Positions 1-9,302 of a stretch of 64,000 nucleotides of DNA are shown in pieces; the stretch's first letter is position 1, and the number at the start of each line of letters is the position of its first letter. A program made the position numbers and the translations under genes. The DNA is from Vitellaria paradoxa (Eukaryota; Streptophyta; Magnoliopsida; Ericales; Sapotaceae): assembly GCA_019916065.1 (NCBI GenBank), contig CM034243.1, forward strand, positions 1,054,001-1,118,000. Direction: 5' to 3'. The notes beneath the pieces are model-generated. The model saw only the letters and a list, made by a program, of their open reading frames with translations, ran no database searches and was not told where the DNA came from.

Positions 1-620
1 AAAGATAAAATTGGATGCTAACAAACAAACACCAGAGTTGCAACCAATCCTGATATGTGACTCAATACTGAATCAATAAACGCTTAAATACATAGTCAAA
101 GATTATTCCACAACCAATCATATCCCAAAACATGGAAAACATTAAAAAAAAAATACGACGAGTTGATAAAACCAGAATGGAGAAACCTCGAGATTCTGAA
201 CCCAGTGATGAACTCCACAAACAAAACAAGTATTCGTTGCAATCTGAAAGGGCGAAAAAACCACAACCTTCTCAAGGCGAAAACCAATGCGGCAGACCGA
301 GGACAGCACCAATCCTAAAACCCTATTGGGCAAAATTATCAAACACACAAATGATTGAAGCACTAGAAACAGTCGGCACAAGTCTACGTGCAGCTGATAT
401 CAACAAAAAGTGAAGAGATTGAGCTCGGAAATACAAGAATTAGGGGGCAAATTACAACAGAATGCACGAATGGATTGGAAAAGGAAAGGCGAAGAAGAGT
501 GGGATTCTGCGTACCAATTTATCTTCTTTCTTTATTTCTCTGTCTTTCTCCTTTCCTCCGAATCCGAAAGGGTTTGGCAATTTTGATTGCCAATTGCTCT
601 GTATCGGCCACCTTTTCCGT
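1..620 (-). other. possible 5' leader (untranslated exon and intron) of a minus-strand gene lying left of the window
   Basis: Read on the minus strand, about 620 down to 400 is a GA-rich then CT-rich stretch typical of a plant 5' untranslated exon, and about 400 down to 1 is T-rich, intron-like DNA. No convincing protein is encoded: the short open frames on both strands overlap one another and match no family I recognise. The sequence just upstream (640-760) has GCCCA/GGGCT-type motifs seen in plant housekeeping promoters. This is inference from composition only; transcript data would be needed to confirm a gene start here. Confidence 0.3.
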
Positions 621-639
621 CTCTGCCGTGTTACTACGG

Positions 640-770
640 TGGGGTTGTGGGGTACCTCCGAGCTGTGTGACGAGCCAACGAAGCCCAGCCCAAAAAATAT
701 TTGGACTACCGTCCAATTCAACAGATCCCTGTCATCACTACCGGATGGTCTTTTAGCCATTTTTTGATAA
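640..770 (-). promoter_or_regulatory. possible promoter with AGCCCA-type motifs
   Basis: On the plus strand the stretch reads AACGAAGCCCAGCCC, so the minus strand carries GGGCTGGGCTTCG. Such GGGCT/AGCCC elements are common close to transcription starts of plant housekeeping genes. No TATA box is evident. It would serve the putative minus-strand leader at 1-620. Weak evidence. Confidence 0.25.
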
Positions 771-779
771 CGACAAAGG

Positions 780-1200
780 GTAACATTGTCATTTTAAGTA
801 TTCCCACACCTTTCGTGTGAGAAACGAAAAAAAAAAAAAAAATGCTTTCAAGTTCAATTTGTTACGAGGCAAAAACAATTTTCTTCGGCTTAAAAACGCG
901 TAATTTTTATAATTTAAATGTAAATTGATAATCTTTTTATAGTTTAGACTGAAATAATTTTATTATATTTTTATCTAAATCAACGACCACAAATTTTAAA
1001 TACTTTATACTCATGTAATTTATTTCAAAAATATATAAGCCCTTTATATTTCAAAATTGAATAAATCATTCATTTATAATTCGAGTATTTTTATTTACAA
1101 AATAGTATTGATTCTCCGTATCAAGTCATACGAAGAGTCACATTTTATATTATGAAATAAAATAATCAATCTTTCTTATTTTTGAATTAACGCGCGAGAT
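780..1200. other. AT-rich intergenic DNA, no gene seen
   Basis: Low-complexity AT-rich sequence with a poly-A run near 827-842. No open frame with coding character. From about 1180 onward the DNA resembles the region downstream of the intact GULLO gene (14440-14560), so this span holds the left edge of the tandem duplication. Confidence 0.5.
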
Positions 1201-1307
1201 TGGAGTTGGGAAGAAAATATTATTTCCTAGATGCGGTATCAATCAAAATTAAATTAAATATATTGATAAAGTGTGAATTGTATTATTTTATCTATTTACT
1301 ATCCATT

Positions 1308-1567
1308 GGAAGAGTACATATAGCAATTTTACTATGTTTTTCATGGCCGGTCTCAAACCCGGATAAAGGAGGAGGGTTGTGTTAGGTAGTCGACAGTTAG
1401 TATAAAACTTCGTCGAATTTTTTTATGGATTTTCTGACACTTAATTTATCGGAGGACATGCCCCTAAACAGATCTAATTGGCGTCGACAAATCCATATAG
1501 TCGACCCTACCTAGTGGAAAAAGGTTTGGTTTGGTTTGATTTTGGAAGAGTACATATAACAATTTTA
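1308..1567 (+). mobile_element. short retroposon flanked by a 24-bp target-site duplication
   Basis: The 24-bp word beginning GGAAGAGTACATATA lies at 1308-1331 and again at 1544-1567 with one mismatch. Between them (1332-1543) is a 212-bp insert with a block (GGATAAAGGAGGAGGG, then GTCGAC-containing segments, then CTAGTGGAAAAAGG) that I associate with repeated plant retroposons. It ends in a TTTGG-repeat tail. A long target duplication plus a simple-repeat 3' tail is the hallmark of LINE-mobilised (SINE-like) insertion. The insert interrupts the duplicated flank downstream of the GULLO pseudogene and is absent from the other copy near 14560. Confidence 0.6.
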
Positions 1568-1584
1568 AAACGATACAACAATTC

Positions 1585-1725
1585 ATCATATATGAAGAGT
1601 AGAATTAGGGGTTCCAGGCTCGAGTCCAAGCTCACAGTGAGGTTTAATTCTGAATGTAAATGCCAACTGTAAGGTGGGTAGAAAGCCTTGATTCACATGT
1701 CTTTTTTTTTTTTTTTTTTCTTAAA
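1585..1725 (+). repeat. possible tRNA-derived SINE fragment with poly-T tail
   Basis: At about 1612 the sequence GGTTCCAGGCTCGAGTCC resembles a degenerate RNA polymerase III B box. The segment ends in a run of about 18 T at 1705-1722. It is absent from the equivalent place next to the intact GULLO gene. No target duplication was found, so this is tentative. Confidence 0.3.
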
Positions 1726-1759
1726 CCATTTTTTGGGAATGAAATTTGCTAAAAGGTAT

Positions 1760-2115
1760 TTAGGAAGTGAAACGAGTACAAACCCTTGCATCTTTATAGA
1801 CTTTGCCAGGTCGACAAAAATAGCCCCTGTATGGGGCACAGTGAATGTCTTGTGAGCAAATGCACAACCCTTCTAGAGCACAACCCTCTTTCACTATGGT
1901 CACACCCTCTCTCAATCTGAGAATTTTGTCAGACCAGTCGCTAGAGAAGAGCCCTGAGGGGCCATACTTGTCTTTAACCTTAAAGAACTCTCTTGCATTT
2001 CTGTATTTGTTGATGGCTCCCTCGAACGCCACATTCCGGTTCTTGCCCTAATGGGGGAGGCCTCCGTATTTGAACAAGCCAAGCTGCTCAACCTCCTCCA
2101 GTACGTCTTCGTAAA
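1760..2115 (-). pseudogene. GULLO pseudogene, 3' fragment (last exon, C-terminal part)
   Basis: The minus strand encodes a close relative of the C-terminal end of the intact L-gulonolactone oxidase-like gene at 14.6-17.2 kb, sharing segments such as [19 protein letters not shown] and [19 protein letters not shown]. The conserved HWGK motif is broken by a TAG codon at 2048-2050 (Trp TGG in the intact copy). Upstream coding sequence stops at 2115, where a copia retrotransposon has inserted, and resumes at 8662. Exons 1-3 and the front of exon 4 are missing. It lacks the short C-terminal extension of the intact copy. Non-functional remnant of a tandem duplicate. Confidence 0.88.
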
Positions 2116-2549
2116 TATTAAATTATTTTATCATTTTAGTGGCCCATATAACTTATTATATGATTCTAATATAATAGGGTCTAATATGATGGTCATTGGG
2201 CATAATAGTAATTAGAGTCAAAGGGTTTAAAATCCCTCCCCTCTCCCTATTTTATATGAGACAGTTACAAAAAAATAACGGATCATATCTTTTCTTTCTC
2301 TTTCACTTTTCTTCACCATCAAAGAAGAAATAAAGGAAAAAGGTAGAGTGGGAGAAAGTCATCAAGAAAATCAATTCAGATTTTCTTTTTCTGCATGTAT
2401 AAATCAAAGGCAATGGATAACGGTATGTTTCGAAACCATCTCGTTCAATGAAACTGAAATTGATTGTTACTGTCAAATAAAGGACTTTGCATTAGAAAAC
2501 CACATTTACATAAAGAACCTGTCTTTGAAAAATCTAAGAATGTCTTACA
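2116..2549 (+). repeat. left (5') LTR of the copia element
   Basis: 434 bp, nearly identical to the right LTR. It ends in CA at 2548-2549, but the expected TG start has become TA. It contains the promoter and leader start of the element. Eye comparison with the right LTR gives about 96% identity, with roughly three quarters of the differences being transitions. Confidence 0.95.
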
Positions 2550-2551
2550 AT

Positions 2552-2563
2552 TGATATCAGAGC
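2552..2563 (+). promoter_or_regulatory. primer binding site complementary to initiator tRNA-Met
   Basis: TGATATCAGAGC starts 2 bp after the LTR end. The usual plant copia site is TGGTATCAGAGC, so there is one mismatch (G to A). This is where reverse transcription of a copia RNA is primed. Confidence 0.85.
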
Positions 2564-3600
2564 CGGTATGTAAACACCTTGATTTGTTGTCAAAATTAAA
2601 GTCGTTTAGTTCGTGTAATATAAATATCCATGTTTTTCGAAACGAAAAACCTAATATTAAATGCTCCTGTTTCTCGAAACGGAATTTGCCATCACATAGA
2701 ATTAAATGCTGCAGTTTCTCAAACATTAATTTTGGTCTGGATAATGCTTCACGAACGTGGATAACGACTGCTACATATTTTCCATGGAAGACATGTTAGG
2801 AATAAATTAGTTAAAATTAACGTTGTTTCTGTTTGCGAATTCATGGATCATCATTTCGTTTAATATTTACTGTTATAAGAAATGCTAGATTGATTTCTTG
2901 GTTAAAGCATATAATGGCGAATTCATTAAAGAATGACGTCGTTGACGTTGTTGAAAGAATCTTTTGTTCCGATGGCTATGGATCTTCGAAACATTATTTA
3001 TTCATTTATTTATTTATTTTTTCTTTCCGAAAGTGGAAAATAAAAACAAATATCTATAAATATATACATGCTATATTCATGACATATCTTATTTGAATTG
3101 AATGGTTTTGATTGTTGAAATCATGTTAGGGTGAATGCTGACACTGAAAGTTTTCCTAATCAAATGTTTATTATAACAAAAACTTATTAGTCACCAAAGT
3201 GGCCTAGCTTGAAAAGATTTAGACATTTAATTTTGTATTTTCAATTGTTCATGTTCATGTGATGCCAATAAATGACATAAAGGTTTGAAATGAACAATTG
3301 TGATCATTAGTCATAATGCTAGGAGATCATCCAAAGATGGATCATTGCTTATAATTAATGATACTAAAAGAGATTCATTGATATGCTGGGTGAATATGAT
3401 TGTATATCTAAAGATAACATGCATATTGACTTAAGTATGATTGATTGATCTATCAAAGTATATTTAAGTTAGCATCATTATTGGTTGAAGTTATGCATTC
3501 GAGTATCACCCAAAGGTGAACTCAAATTCATAATCAAGGTTTATAATATATCTGAATCCATTTAAGTTTACTCAAAGCATTAATGTGTATATTTGGATTA
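2564..3600 (+). other. untranslated leader of the copia element
   Basis: About 1 kb between the primer binding site and gag, AT-rich and without a convincing open frame. It is unusually long for a compact copia element. It may include a leader or an older insertion, but I saw no terminal repeats marking one. Confidence 0.5.
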
Positions 3601-3607
3601 TATTTGC

Positions 3608-4475
3608 AGCTTCTAGCAATTTATTCGCTTTGGGCAATGGAATGATCAAGTTCAACGGGCTGAATTATGCAAAATGGTCTGAACAGATCCGGTTTTAACT
3701 GGGTATTTTGGATTTGGACTTAGCAATTATTTCAGATAAAAAGCCTGCAGCCATTACTGAGGCTAGTACAAAGTTTGACAAGTCTCTTTATGAGGCTTGG
3801 GAACGGTCTAATAGGCTGAGTTTGAACTTGATGCGAATGACGATAGCTGAAAATGTCAAGCCATCAATGCCTAGGACGGAAAATGCAAAGGAGTGTATGA
3901 TGAAAATTAAGGAATACTCTCAATCAGATATAGCTGACAAATCTATTGTAGGGAGCCTAATGAGTGAACTGACGACCAAGAAATTTGATTAGTCACAGCC
4001 TATTCATGATCATGTGACAGGCATGGCTAATCTAGCAGCAAAACTAAAGTCAATAGGCATGGATGTGAGTGAATCTTTTTTGGTTCAATTCATCATCAAC
4101 TCACTTCCTCCTGAGTTTGGTCAGTTCCAGGTAAATTACAATACCATTAAGGAAAAATGAAACCTTCAGGAAATAAAGGCCATATTGGTTCAGGAAGAAT
4201 GGAGATTAAAGAAGATGAAGGATCACTCTGTTCATCTCACTGTTCATAATGAAGCTAGTAACAGCAAGTCAAAACCAGGCAAGAAGAATAAGAAGAAGGA
4301 TAAGGCTTATATAAAGGTTAATGAAGGTCAAATCCATAAAGAGCAGAAGTGCTATTTCTGCAAGAAGACTGGTCATTTCAAGAAGGACTGTCCAAAAAGA
4401 AAGGCTTGGTTCGAAAAGAAAGGTATATACTATGTATCAGTAAGTTTTGAATCAAATGTTATTGAAGTGCCTAAT
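3608..4475 (+). pseudogene. copia gag (capsid and CCHC zinc knuckle), broken
   Basis: The reading shows a gag-type start (FALGNGMIKFNGLNYAKW), a capsid core with NLMRM and NSLPPEF segments, a lysine-rich linker, and the nucleocapsid knuckle CYFCKKTGHFKKDC at about 4350-4391. In-frame stops occur near 3699 (TAA), 3990 (TAG) and 4158 (TGA). Gag would coat the element RNA in cytoplasmic particles. The longest surviving frame begins at 4185 and continues into protease. Confidence 0.85.
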
Positions 4476-5822
4476 AACACTTGGTGGTTAGACTCTGGTG
4501 CTACTACTCATGTGCCACATGTTATGCAGGGATTCCTTTCAATCCAACCCATAAAAGGAAGAACTGAAAAGTTCATTTATATGGGGAACAGAATGAAGGC
4601 ACAAATAGAGGGAATCAGGACGTACAGATTGATCTTGGATATTGGGTGTCGCCTGGATCTAGAAAAGTGTCTCTATGTTCCTGAATGTGCTAGGAATTTG
4701 GTTTCTGTTGCAAAGTTGGATGATGTAGGGTTTAACTTTAAGATTGGAAACGGTGTATTTTTATTGTATAAACATATGTACTGTTATGGATCTAGTACTT
4801 TAGTTGATAGTTTGTATCGTTTTAATCTTGATGTTATGTATGCTAAATCTCTGTTTTTTGTTGAGCATAGTATAAGTAACAAACGTAATGCATATAATGA
4901 ATGTTCAGCTTTCTTATGGCATCAAAGGTTAGGTCATATATCCAAAGAAAGGATGTTGAGGTTGGTGAAAGGTGAAATCTTACCTCAATTGGAATTTACT
5001 GACTGGGATATATGTGTTGATTGTATAAAAGGTAAACAAACTAGACACATATTAAAGAATCCGGCCACAAGAAGTAATGAACTTCTTGAATTGATACACA
5101 CTGACATATGTGGTCCTTTTGACATTCCAACATGGGATGGCAAAAAATATTTCATCACATTTATTGATGACTACTCCTGATAATGTTATTTATATCTACT
5201 GCATGAAAAGTCTCAATCAGTGGACATCCTAGAGGTGTTTGTTAATGAAGTAGAAAGGCAGTTGGATAGAAAAGTGAAAGTAGTGAGATCAGATAGAGGT
5301 GGTGAATATTTTGGTAAATTCAATGAAAATGGACAATGTCCTCGTCCATTTACAAAATTCCTTCAAAGTTGAGGCATATGTGCACAGTATACAATGCCTG
5401 GTACACCACAATAAAATGGTGTGGCTGAAAGGCGAAATCGAACACTTATGGATATGGTTAGGAGTATGTTAAGTTGCAGCACTGTACCTTTATCCTTATG
5501 GATGCATGCTTTAAAAACTGCTACATATTTGCTAAATAGGGTTCCTAGTAAGGTAGTTCCTAAGACTCTTTATGAATTATGGACAAGAAGGAAACCCAGT
5601 TTAAGGCACCTTCACGTTTGGGGTTGCCTAGCAGAAATAAGGATATATAATCCACATGGAAAGAAGCTTGATGCAAGGACCATTAGTGGTTACTTCATCA
5701 GCTATCCTGAAAAATCAAAAGAGTACAGGTTTTATTGTCCTAACCACAGCACAAGAATAGTTGAATCTGGTAATGCTCGGTTCATTGAAAATGGTCAATT
5801 TAATAGGAGTGGGGAATCATGA
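4476..5822 (+). pseudogene. copia protease and integrase, broken
   Basis: The aspartic protease active site DSGATTHV lies at about 4492-4515. The integrase zinc-binding H-H-C-C region follows (WHQRLGHISKERM ... CVDCIKGKQT, about 4918-5040). The catalytic core begins with HTDICGPF near 5098 and has a second aspartate in RSDRGGEY near 5290. The glutamate-bearing NGVAERRNRTLMD lies near 5418. Stop codons at about 5178-5183, 5371, 5412 and 5819 break the frame. Integrase would join element DNA to the genome; it is non-functional here. Confidence 0.9.
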
Positions 5823-6143
5823 AAGGTGAATCATCGAGAATTTCAAGAGGAAACCCTTACACCTAGTGTTTCTACTTAGGTTTTTATTCCTTTTGTCGCA
5901 TCACAGTCGCGCAACATACTGAAACAACAAGTTAATTTTCCAAACACGCAAAGTGAACACATTAGAGATGAGCCAAGCAACAATGTGCAAGTCACAAATG
6001 AGCAAGTGGTATCACAAGAAATGGCATTACGGAGGTCTACAAGATAGAAAAGACTAGCTATATCGAATGACTATGTTGTTTACTCACTTGAACATGAATC
6101 TGACTTAAGCATTGATAAAGATCCAGTCTCATTTAGGCAAGCC
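5823..6143 (+). pseudogene. copia polyprotein, variable region between integrase and reverse transcriptase
   Basis: Poorly conserved polar linker, as usual between the integrase C-terminus and reverse transcriptase. In-frame stops lie near 5877 and 6045. No recognised domain. Confidence 0.6.
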
Positions 6144-7146
6144 ATGGAATGTAGTGATTCTGAAAGTTGGTTCAATGCTATGAAGGAAGAGATGAAATCA
6201 ATGGATGTAAATAAAGTATGGGAGCTAGTAGAGTTGCCTGAAGGATCAAAACGAGTTGGCTGTAAATGGGTCTTCAAGACCAAGCGAGACTCAAAAGGCA
6301 ACATCAAAAGATACAAGGCCAGGCTTGTTGCCAAAGGTTACACTCAAAAAGATGGCATTGACTATAAAGAGACATTCTCTCCAGTTTCTAAGAAGGACTC
6401 CTTAAGAATTATTATGGTTTTGGTGGCTCATTATGATCTAGAGTTTCACCAAATGGATGTAAAGACCACATTTTTGAATGGTGACTTGGAAGAGGAAGTT
6501 TATATGGACTAACCTGAAGGTTTTATAACCACTAGACATGAAAACTTAGGGCCTGTTTGGCCTACCAAATTTTACCAAAAGTTACCAAACTTTAACTACT
6601 TTTTGTATTTTCTTCCAATAAAATTTTAACATTTATCACCTTTATGTCACATCTTTCTATTTTTATTGTACTTTTGGCCAACCAAACAGGCCCTTAGTGT
6701 GTAAGTTAAAGAAGTCAATATATGGATTAAAACAAGCTTCCCGACAATGGTATATTAAGTTTAATAATACCATTACGTCATATAGTTTTGTAGAGAACAC
6801 CGTTGATCGGTGTATCTATATGAAGGTCAGTGGGAGCAAATTTATTATATTAGTCTTATATGTTGACGATATTCTTCTGGCTGCTAATGACATAGGTTTG
6901 TTACATAATGTTAAGGATTTTCTCTCTAAAACTTTTGAAATGAAAGATATGGGTGAGGCATCCTATGTAATAAGAATAGAGATATTTCGCAACAGGTCGC
7001 AAGGACTGTTGGGATTATCTCAGAAATGCTATATCAATAAAGTATTAGAGAAATTTAGAATGGAAAATTGCTCCACAAGAATGGTTCCAATTCAGAAAGG
7101 GGATAAGTTCAGTGAATTGCAATGTCCAAAGAATGATTTGGAATGA
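6144..7146 (+). pseudogene. copia reverse transcriptase, split by a MITE
   Basis: Conserved copia RT blocks are visible: WVFKTKRDSKGN, YKARLVAKGYTQ, FSPV, FHQMDVKTTFLNGDLEEEVYM before the insertion, then CKLKKSIYGLKQASRQWY and the catalytic YVDDILLA (near 6860) after it. A stop (TAA) sits at 6510 just after the YMD block, and a 145-bp MITE lies at 6549-6693 inside the domain. A further stop separates it from RNase H at 7144. Catalytic aspartates survive, but the gene is disrupted. Confidence 0.93.
6549..6693. mobile_element. PIF/Harbinger (Tourist-like) MITE nested in copia RT
   Basis: 145 bp with inverted ends GGGCCTGTTTGG...CCAAACAGGCCC, flanked by a 3-bp direct repeat TTA (6546-6548 and 6694-6696). 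These ends and a TTA/TAA target are the signature of PIF/Harbinger-derived MITEs. Leaving out the insert and one TTA keeps the reverse transcriptase reading in register, so the insertion site is exact. No coding capacity; it depends on a transposase elsewhere. Confidence 0.92.
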
Positions 7147-7152
7147 AAATTA

Positions 7153-7848
7153 ATGGAATCTATTCCCTATGCATCACTGGTTGGAAGCTTGATGTATGCT
7201 CAGACATGCACTCGGCCAAATATTAGTTTTGCTGTAGGAATGTTAGGCCGATATCAGAGTAACCCTGGAATGGACTATTGGAAAGCTGCAAAGAAAGTAC
7301 TTAGGTACTTACAAGGCACCAAGGATTACATGCTTACATACAGAAGGTCAAATCATCTTGAAGTAGTAGGCTATTCGGATTCAGATTATGCTGGATGTGT
7401 AGACTCAAGGAAATCTACATTTGGTTACATGTTTCTGTTAGCTGGAGGAACAGTTTCATGGAAGAGTGGGAAGCAGTCTGTCATTGCTACTTCTACTATG
7501 GAGGCTGAATTTATGGCATGCTTTGAGGCCACCATTCATGCATTGTGGTTGCGGAACTTTGTCTTAGGGCTTGGTATTGTCGGCAGTATAGCTAGGCCGT
7601 TAAGAATTTACTGTGATAATTCTGCAGCTGTTTTCTTCTCTAAAAATGATAGGTATTCTAAGGGTGCGAAACACATGGATTTGAAGTACTTGTCTATTAA
7701 AGAAGAAGTGCAAAACCAAAAAGTGTCAATTGAGCATATTGGTACTGAACTGATGATAGCAGATCCGTTAACTAAAAGTTTGCTACCAAAAACATTTACT
7801 GGACATGTTGAACGGATGGGCATTTTAGACAGGTCCTCGTTGATTTGA
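7153..7848 (+). pseudogene. copia RNase H region (surviving open frame)
   Basis: A 231-codon open stretch. It starts with SIPYASLVGSLMYA (the RT thumb to RNase H junction) and carries the RNase H motifs YSDSDYAGCVDSRKST, TMEAEFMA and IYCDNSAAV, the copia-typical AKHMDLKYLSIKE, and the end motif DPLTKSL. It is the best-preserved part of the element. RNase H would remove the RNA strand during reverse transcription. A single TGA at 7144 separates it from RT, so it is not expressed as part of an intact polyprotein. Confidence 0.93.
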
Positions 7849-8210
7849 TATTGTAATATGTATATATATATACATATGGTTGTCTTGTTTGTATTGTTAT
7901 GACACTTGTGAATTCAATTAAAGTTATGGTTTTGTTTGCTTGTTTGTTATCTACATCAAGTTGTATACAGGTATTGTTTGTAAGATAACTAGTAGCATAT
8001 TTGGAAATAATAAATTTAAGGATTATAATGTTCCTCAATGTAAGTTGTCATGAGTTAAAATTGATCATGTGATACATGGAAGGAATCATGTCGTTAAATG
8101 ATATGTGACCGCCATGATCCGGTCATTTTAATTAAGTTGAGAATTATGACTCGATGAATTCAAAATATGGTGCACACTTATTTTGTTATTGAATCATCAA
8201 CTAGTAACAT
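7849..8210 (+). other. 3' untranslated internal region of the copia element
   Basis: Non-coding sequence between the polyprotein stop and the purine tract, AT-rich with a short (TA)n run near 7861. No recognised domain. Confidence 0.6.
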
Positions 8211-8226
8211 GGGCCAAGTGAGAGAT
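8211..8226 (+). promoter_or_regulatory. polypurine tract of the copia element
   Basis: GGGCCAAGTGAGAGAT lies directly before the right LTR. This matches the plant copia pattern of a purine-rich tract ending in GGAGAT before TGTT. It primes plus-strand DNA synthesis. Confidence 0.8.
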
Positions 8227-8661
8227 TGTTAAATTATTTTATCATTTTAGTGGCCCATGTAACTTATTATATGATTCTAATATAATAGGGTCTAATATGA
8301 TGGTCATTGGGCATAATGGTAATTAGAGTCAAATGGTTTAAAATCTCTCCCCTCTCCCTATTTTATATGAGACAGTTACAAAAAAGTAACGGATCATATC
8401 TTTTCTCTCTCTTTCACTTTTCTTCACCATCAAAGAAAAAATAAAAGAAAATGGTAGAGTGGGAGAAAATCATCAAGAAAATCAATTCAGATTTTCTTTT
8501 TTCTGCATGTATAAATCAAAGGCAATGGATAACGGTATGTTTTGAAACCATCTCGTTCAATGAAACTGAAATTGATTGTTAATGTCAAATAAAGGACTTT
8601 GCATTAGAAAACCACATTTACATAAAGATCCTGCCTTTGAAAAATCTAAGAACGTCTTACA
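8227..8661 (+). repeat. right (3') LTR of the copia element
   Basis: 435 bp with canonical TG...CA ends, followed at once by the target duplication GTAAA (8662-8666). Differences from the left LTR are listed under the element entry. Confidence 0.95.
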
Positions 8662-8776
8662 GTAAAGCCTAGGACTCATGGGGTCTTTGCTCCGATGATA
8701 AGTGATATCAAAGTCAATGCCATCTTCTTGTTTGCCCAAGTAAGCACTCCAGACTTTAACGTAGCGCATAAGGCCT
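8662..8776 (-). pseudogene. GULLO pseudogene, 5' fragment (middle of last exon)
   Basis: On the minus strand this reads [15 protein letters not shown] and [13 protein letters not shown], matching residues about 430-465 of the intact GULLO gene. It continues the 1760-2115 fragment across the copia insertion. Homology ends abruptly near 8776, so everything upstream (exons 1-3 and the front of exon 4) has been lost. The frame is still open in this piece. Confidence 0.85.
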
Positions 8777-9101
8777 TAACGTAGGCCTCAAAGTCAAACA
8801 GTGCCCACTCTTCTTTTATTATTAGTATTTATTGAACCACCCCAAATTTATAAACAATTATGTCAAATTAATTTTTTTATGCCCTTAGTCTTTCTAATTA
8901 CTTTTCTTTAATAAAACCCATTCCATAAAAATGCAAAGCTTTAGCCGCAAGATCCCCAATACCAACCCAACGCAGCATAAAAACAACCCTTCTCACCCTC
9001 TTTTCTATGTCTTGTTTAATCCCCCGCTGCACGATTCCTTGCCTAGCTCTTCATTTCACATATATTTGTTGATTTTGTTCTTATTCTGGCGACAATAGCT
9101 C
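8777..9101. other. intergenic DNA left of a small open frame
   Basis: No homology to the GULLO gene is seen beyond 8776. Contains CAGCATAAAAACAACC near 8971, which could serve as a weak TATA-like element for the small plus-strand frame at 9102. Otherwise nothing recognised. Confidence 0.35.
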
Positions 9102-9302
9102 ATGTCAAGTGGGTCTCTTCGTCTTCTTTCTTTTTCTTGGTTTTCAATACACAATGTGCGAAAACCTTTCCATGGCTTCAATCGACCAGCCCAAGCCATT
9201 GAATCCAAAAACCTAGTCGTGACTGCCCCACCTGGTATGCCACAAACGACAATTGGTGATATAGCAGCCGCCGGCGGAGCTCTCGACAAGAGCACAATTT
9301 GA
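9102..9302 (+). CDS. hypothetical small protein, 66 residues
   Basis: An ATG-initiated frame with a more balanced base composition than its surroundings. The N-terminus (MSSGSLRLLSFSWFSIHNVR) is rich in Ser, Arg and hydrophobic residues and could be an organelle-targeting type peptide. The C-terminus reads GMPQTTIGDIAAAGGALDK. I do not recognise a family. It lies in repeat-rich DNA, so it may be a gene fragment or chance frame. A possible TATA-like element is about 130 bp upstream. Function unknown. Confidence 0.35.
   Translation: MSSGSLRLLSFSWFSIHNVRKPFHGFNRPAQAIESKNLVVTAPPGMPQTTIGDIAAAGGALDKSTI

Larger units (their letters stand above)
2116..8661 (+). mobile_element. Ty1/copia LTR retrotransposon inserted in the GULLO pseudogene
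   Basis: Two LTRs (2116-2549 and 8227-8661) differ at about 16 substitutions and one 1-bp indel by my eye alignment. They are flanked by a perfect 5-bp target duplication GTAAA (2111-2115 and 8662-8666), and the pseudogene reading continues across it. A primer binding site matching initiator tRNA-Met follows the left LTR and a purine tract precedes the right LTR. The internal order is gag (CCHC knuckle), protease, integrase, reverse transcriptase, RNase H, which defines copia. The polyprotein is interrupted by many stop codons and by a MITE at 6549-6693, so the element cannot move by itself. The 5' terminal dinucleotide of the left LTR is TA instead of TG. Confidence 0.96.

Noticed and set aside
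132..767. Several overlapping 60-120-codon frames
   Set aside because: Mutually overlapping on both strands without domain matches; base composition fits a leader region better than coding DNA.
1600..1630. tRNA gene
   Set aside because: A B-box-like word is present, but no cloverleaf with acceptor stem or anticodon loop can be drawn; recorded only as a weak SINE-like repeat.
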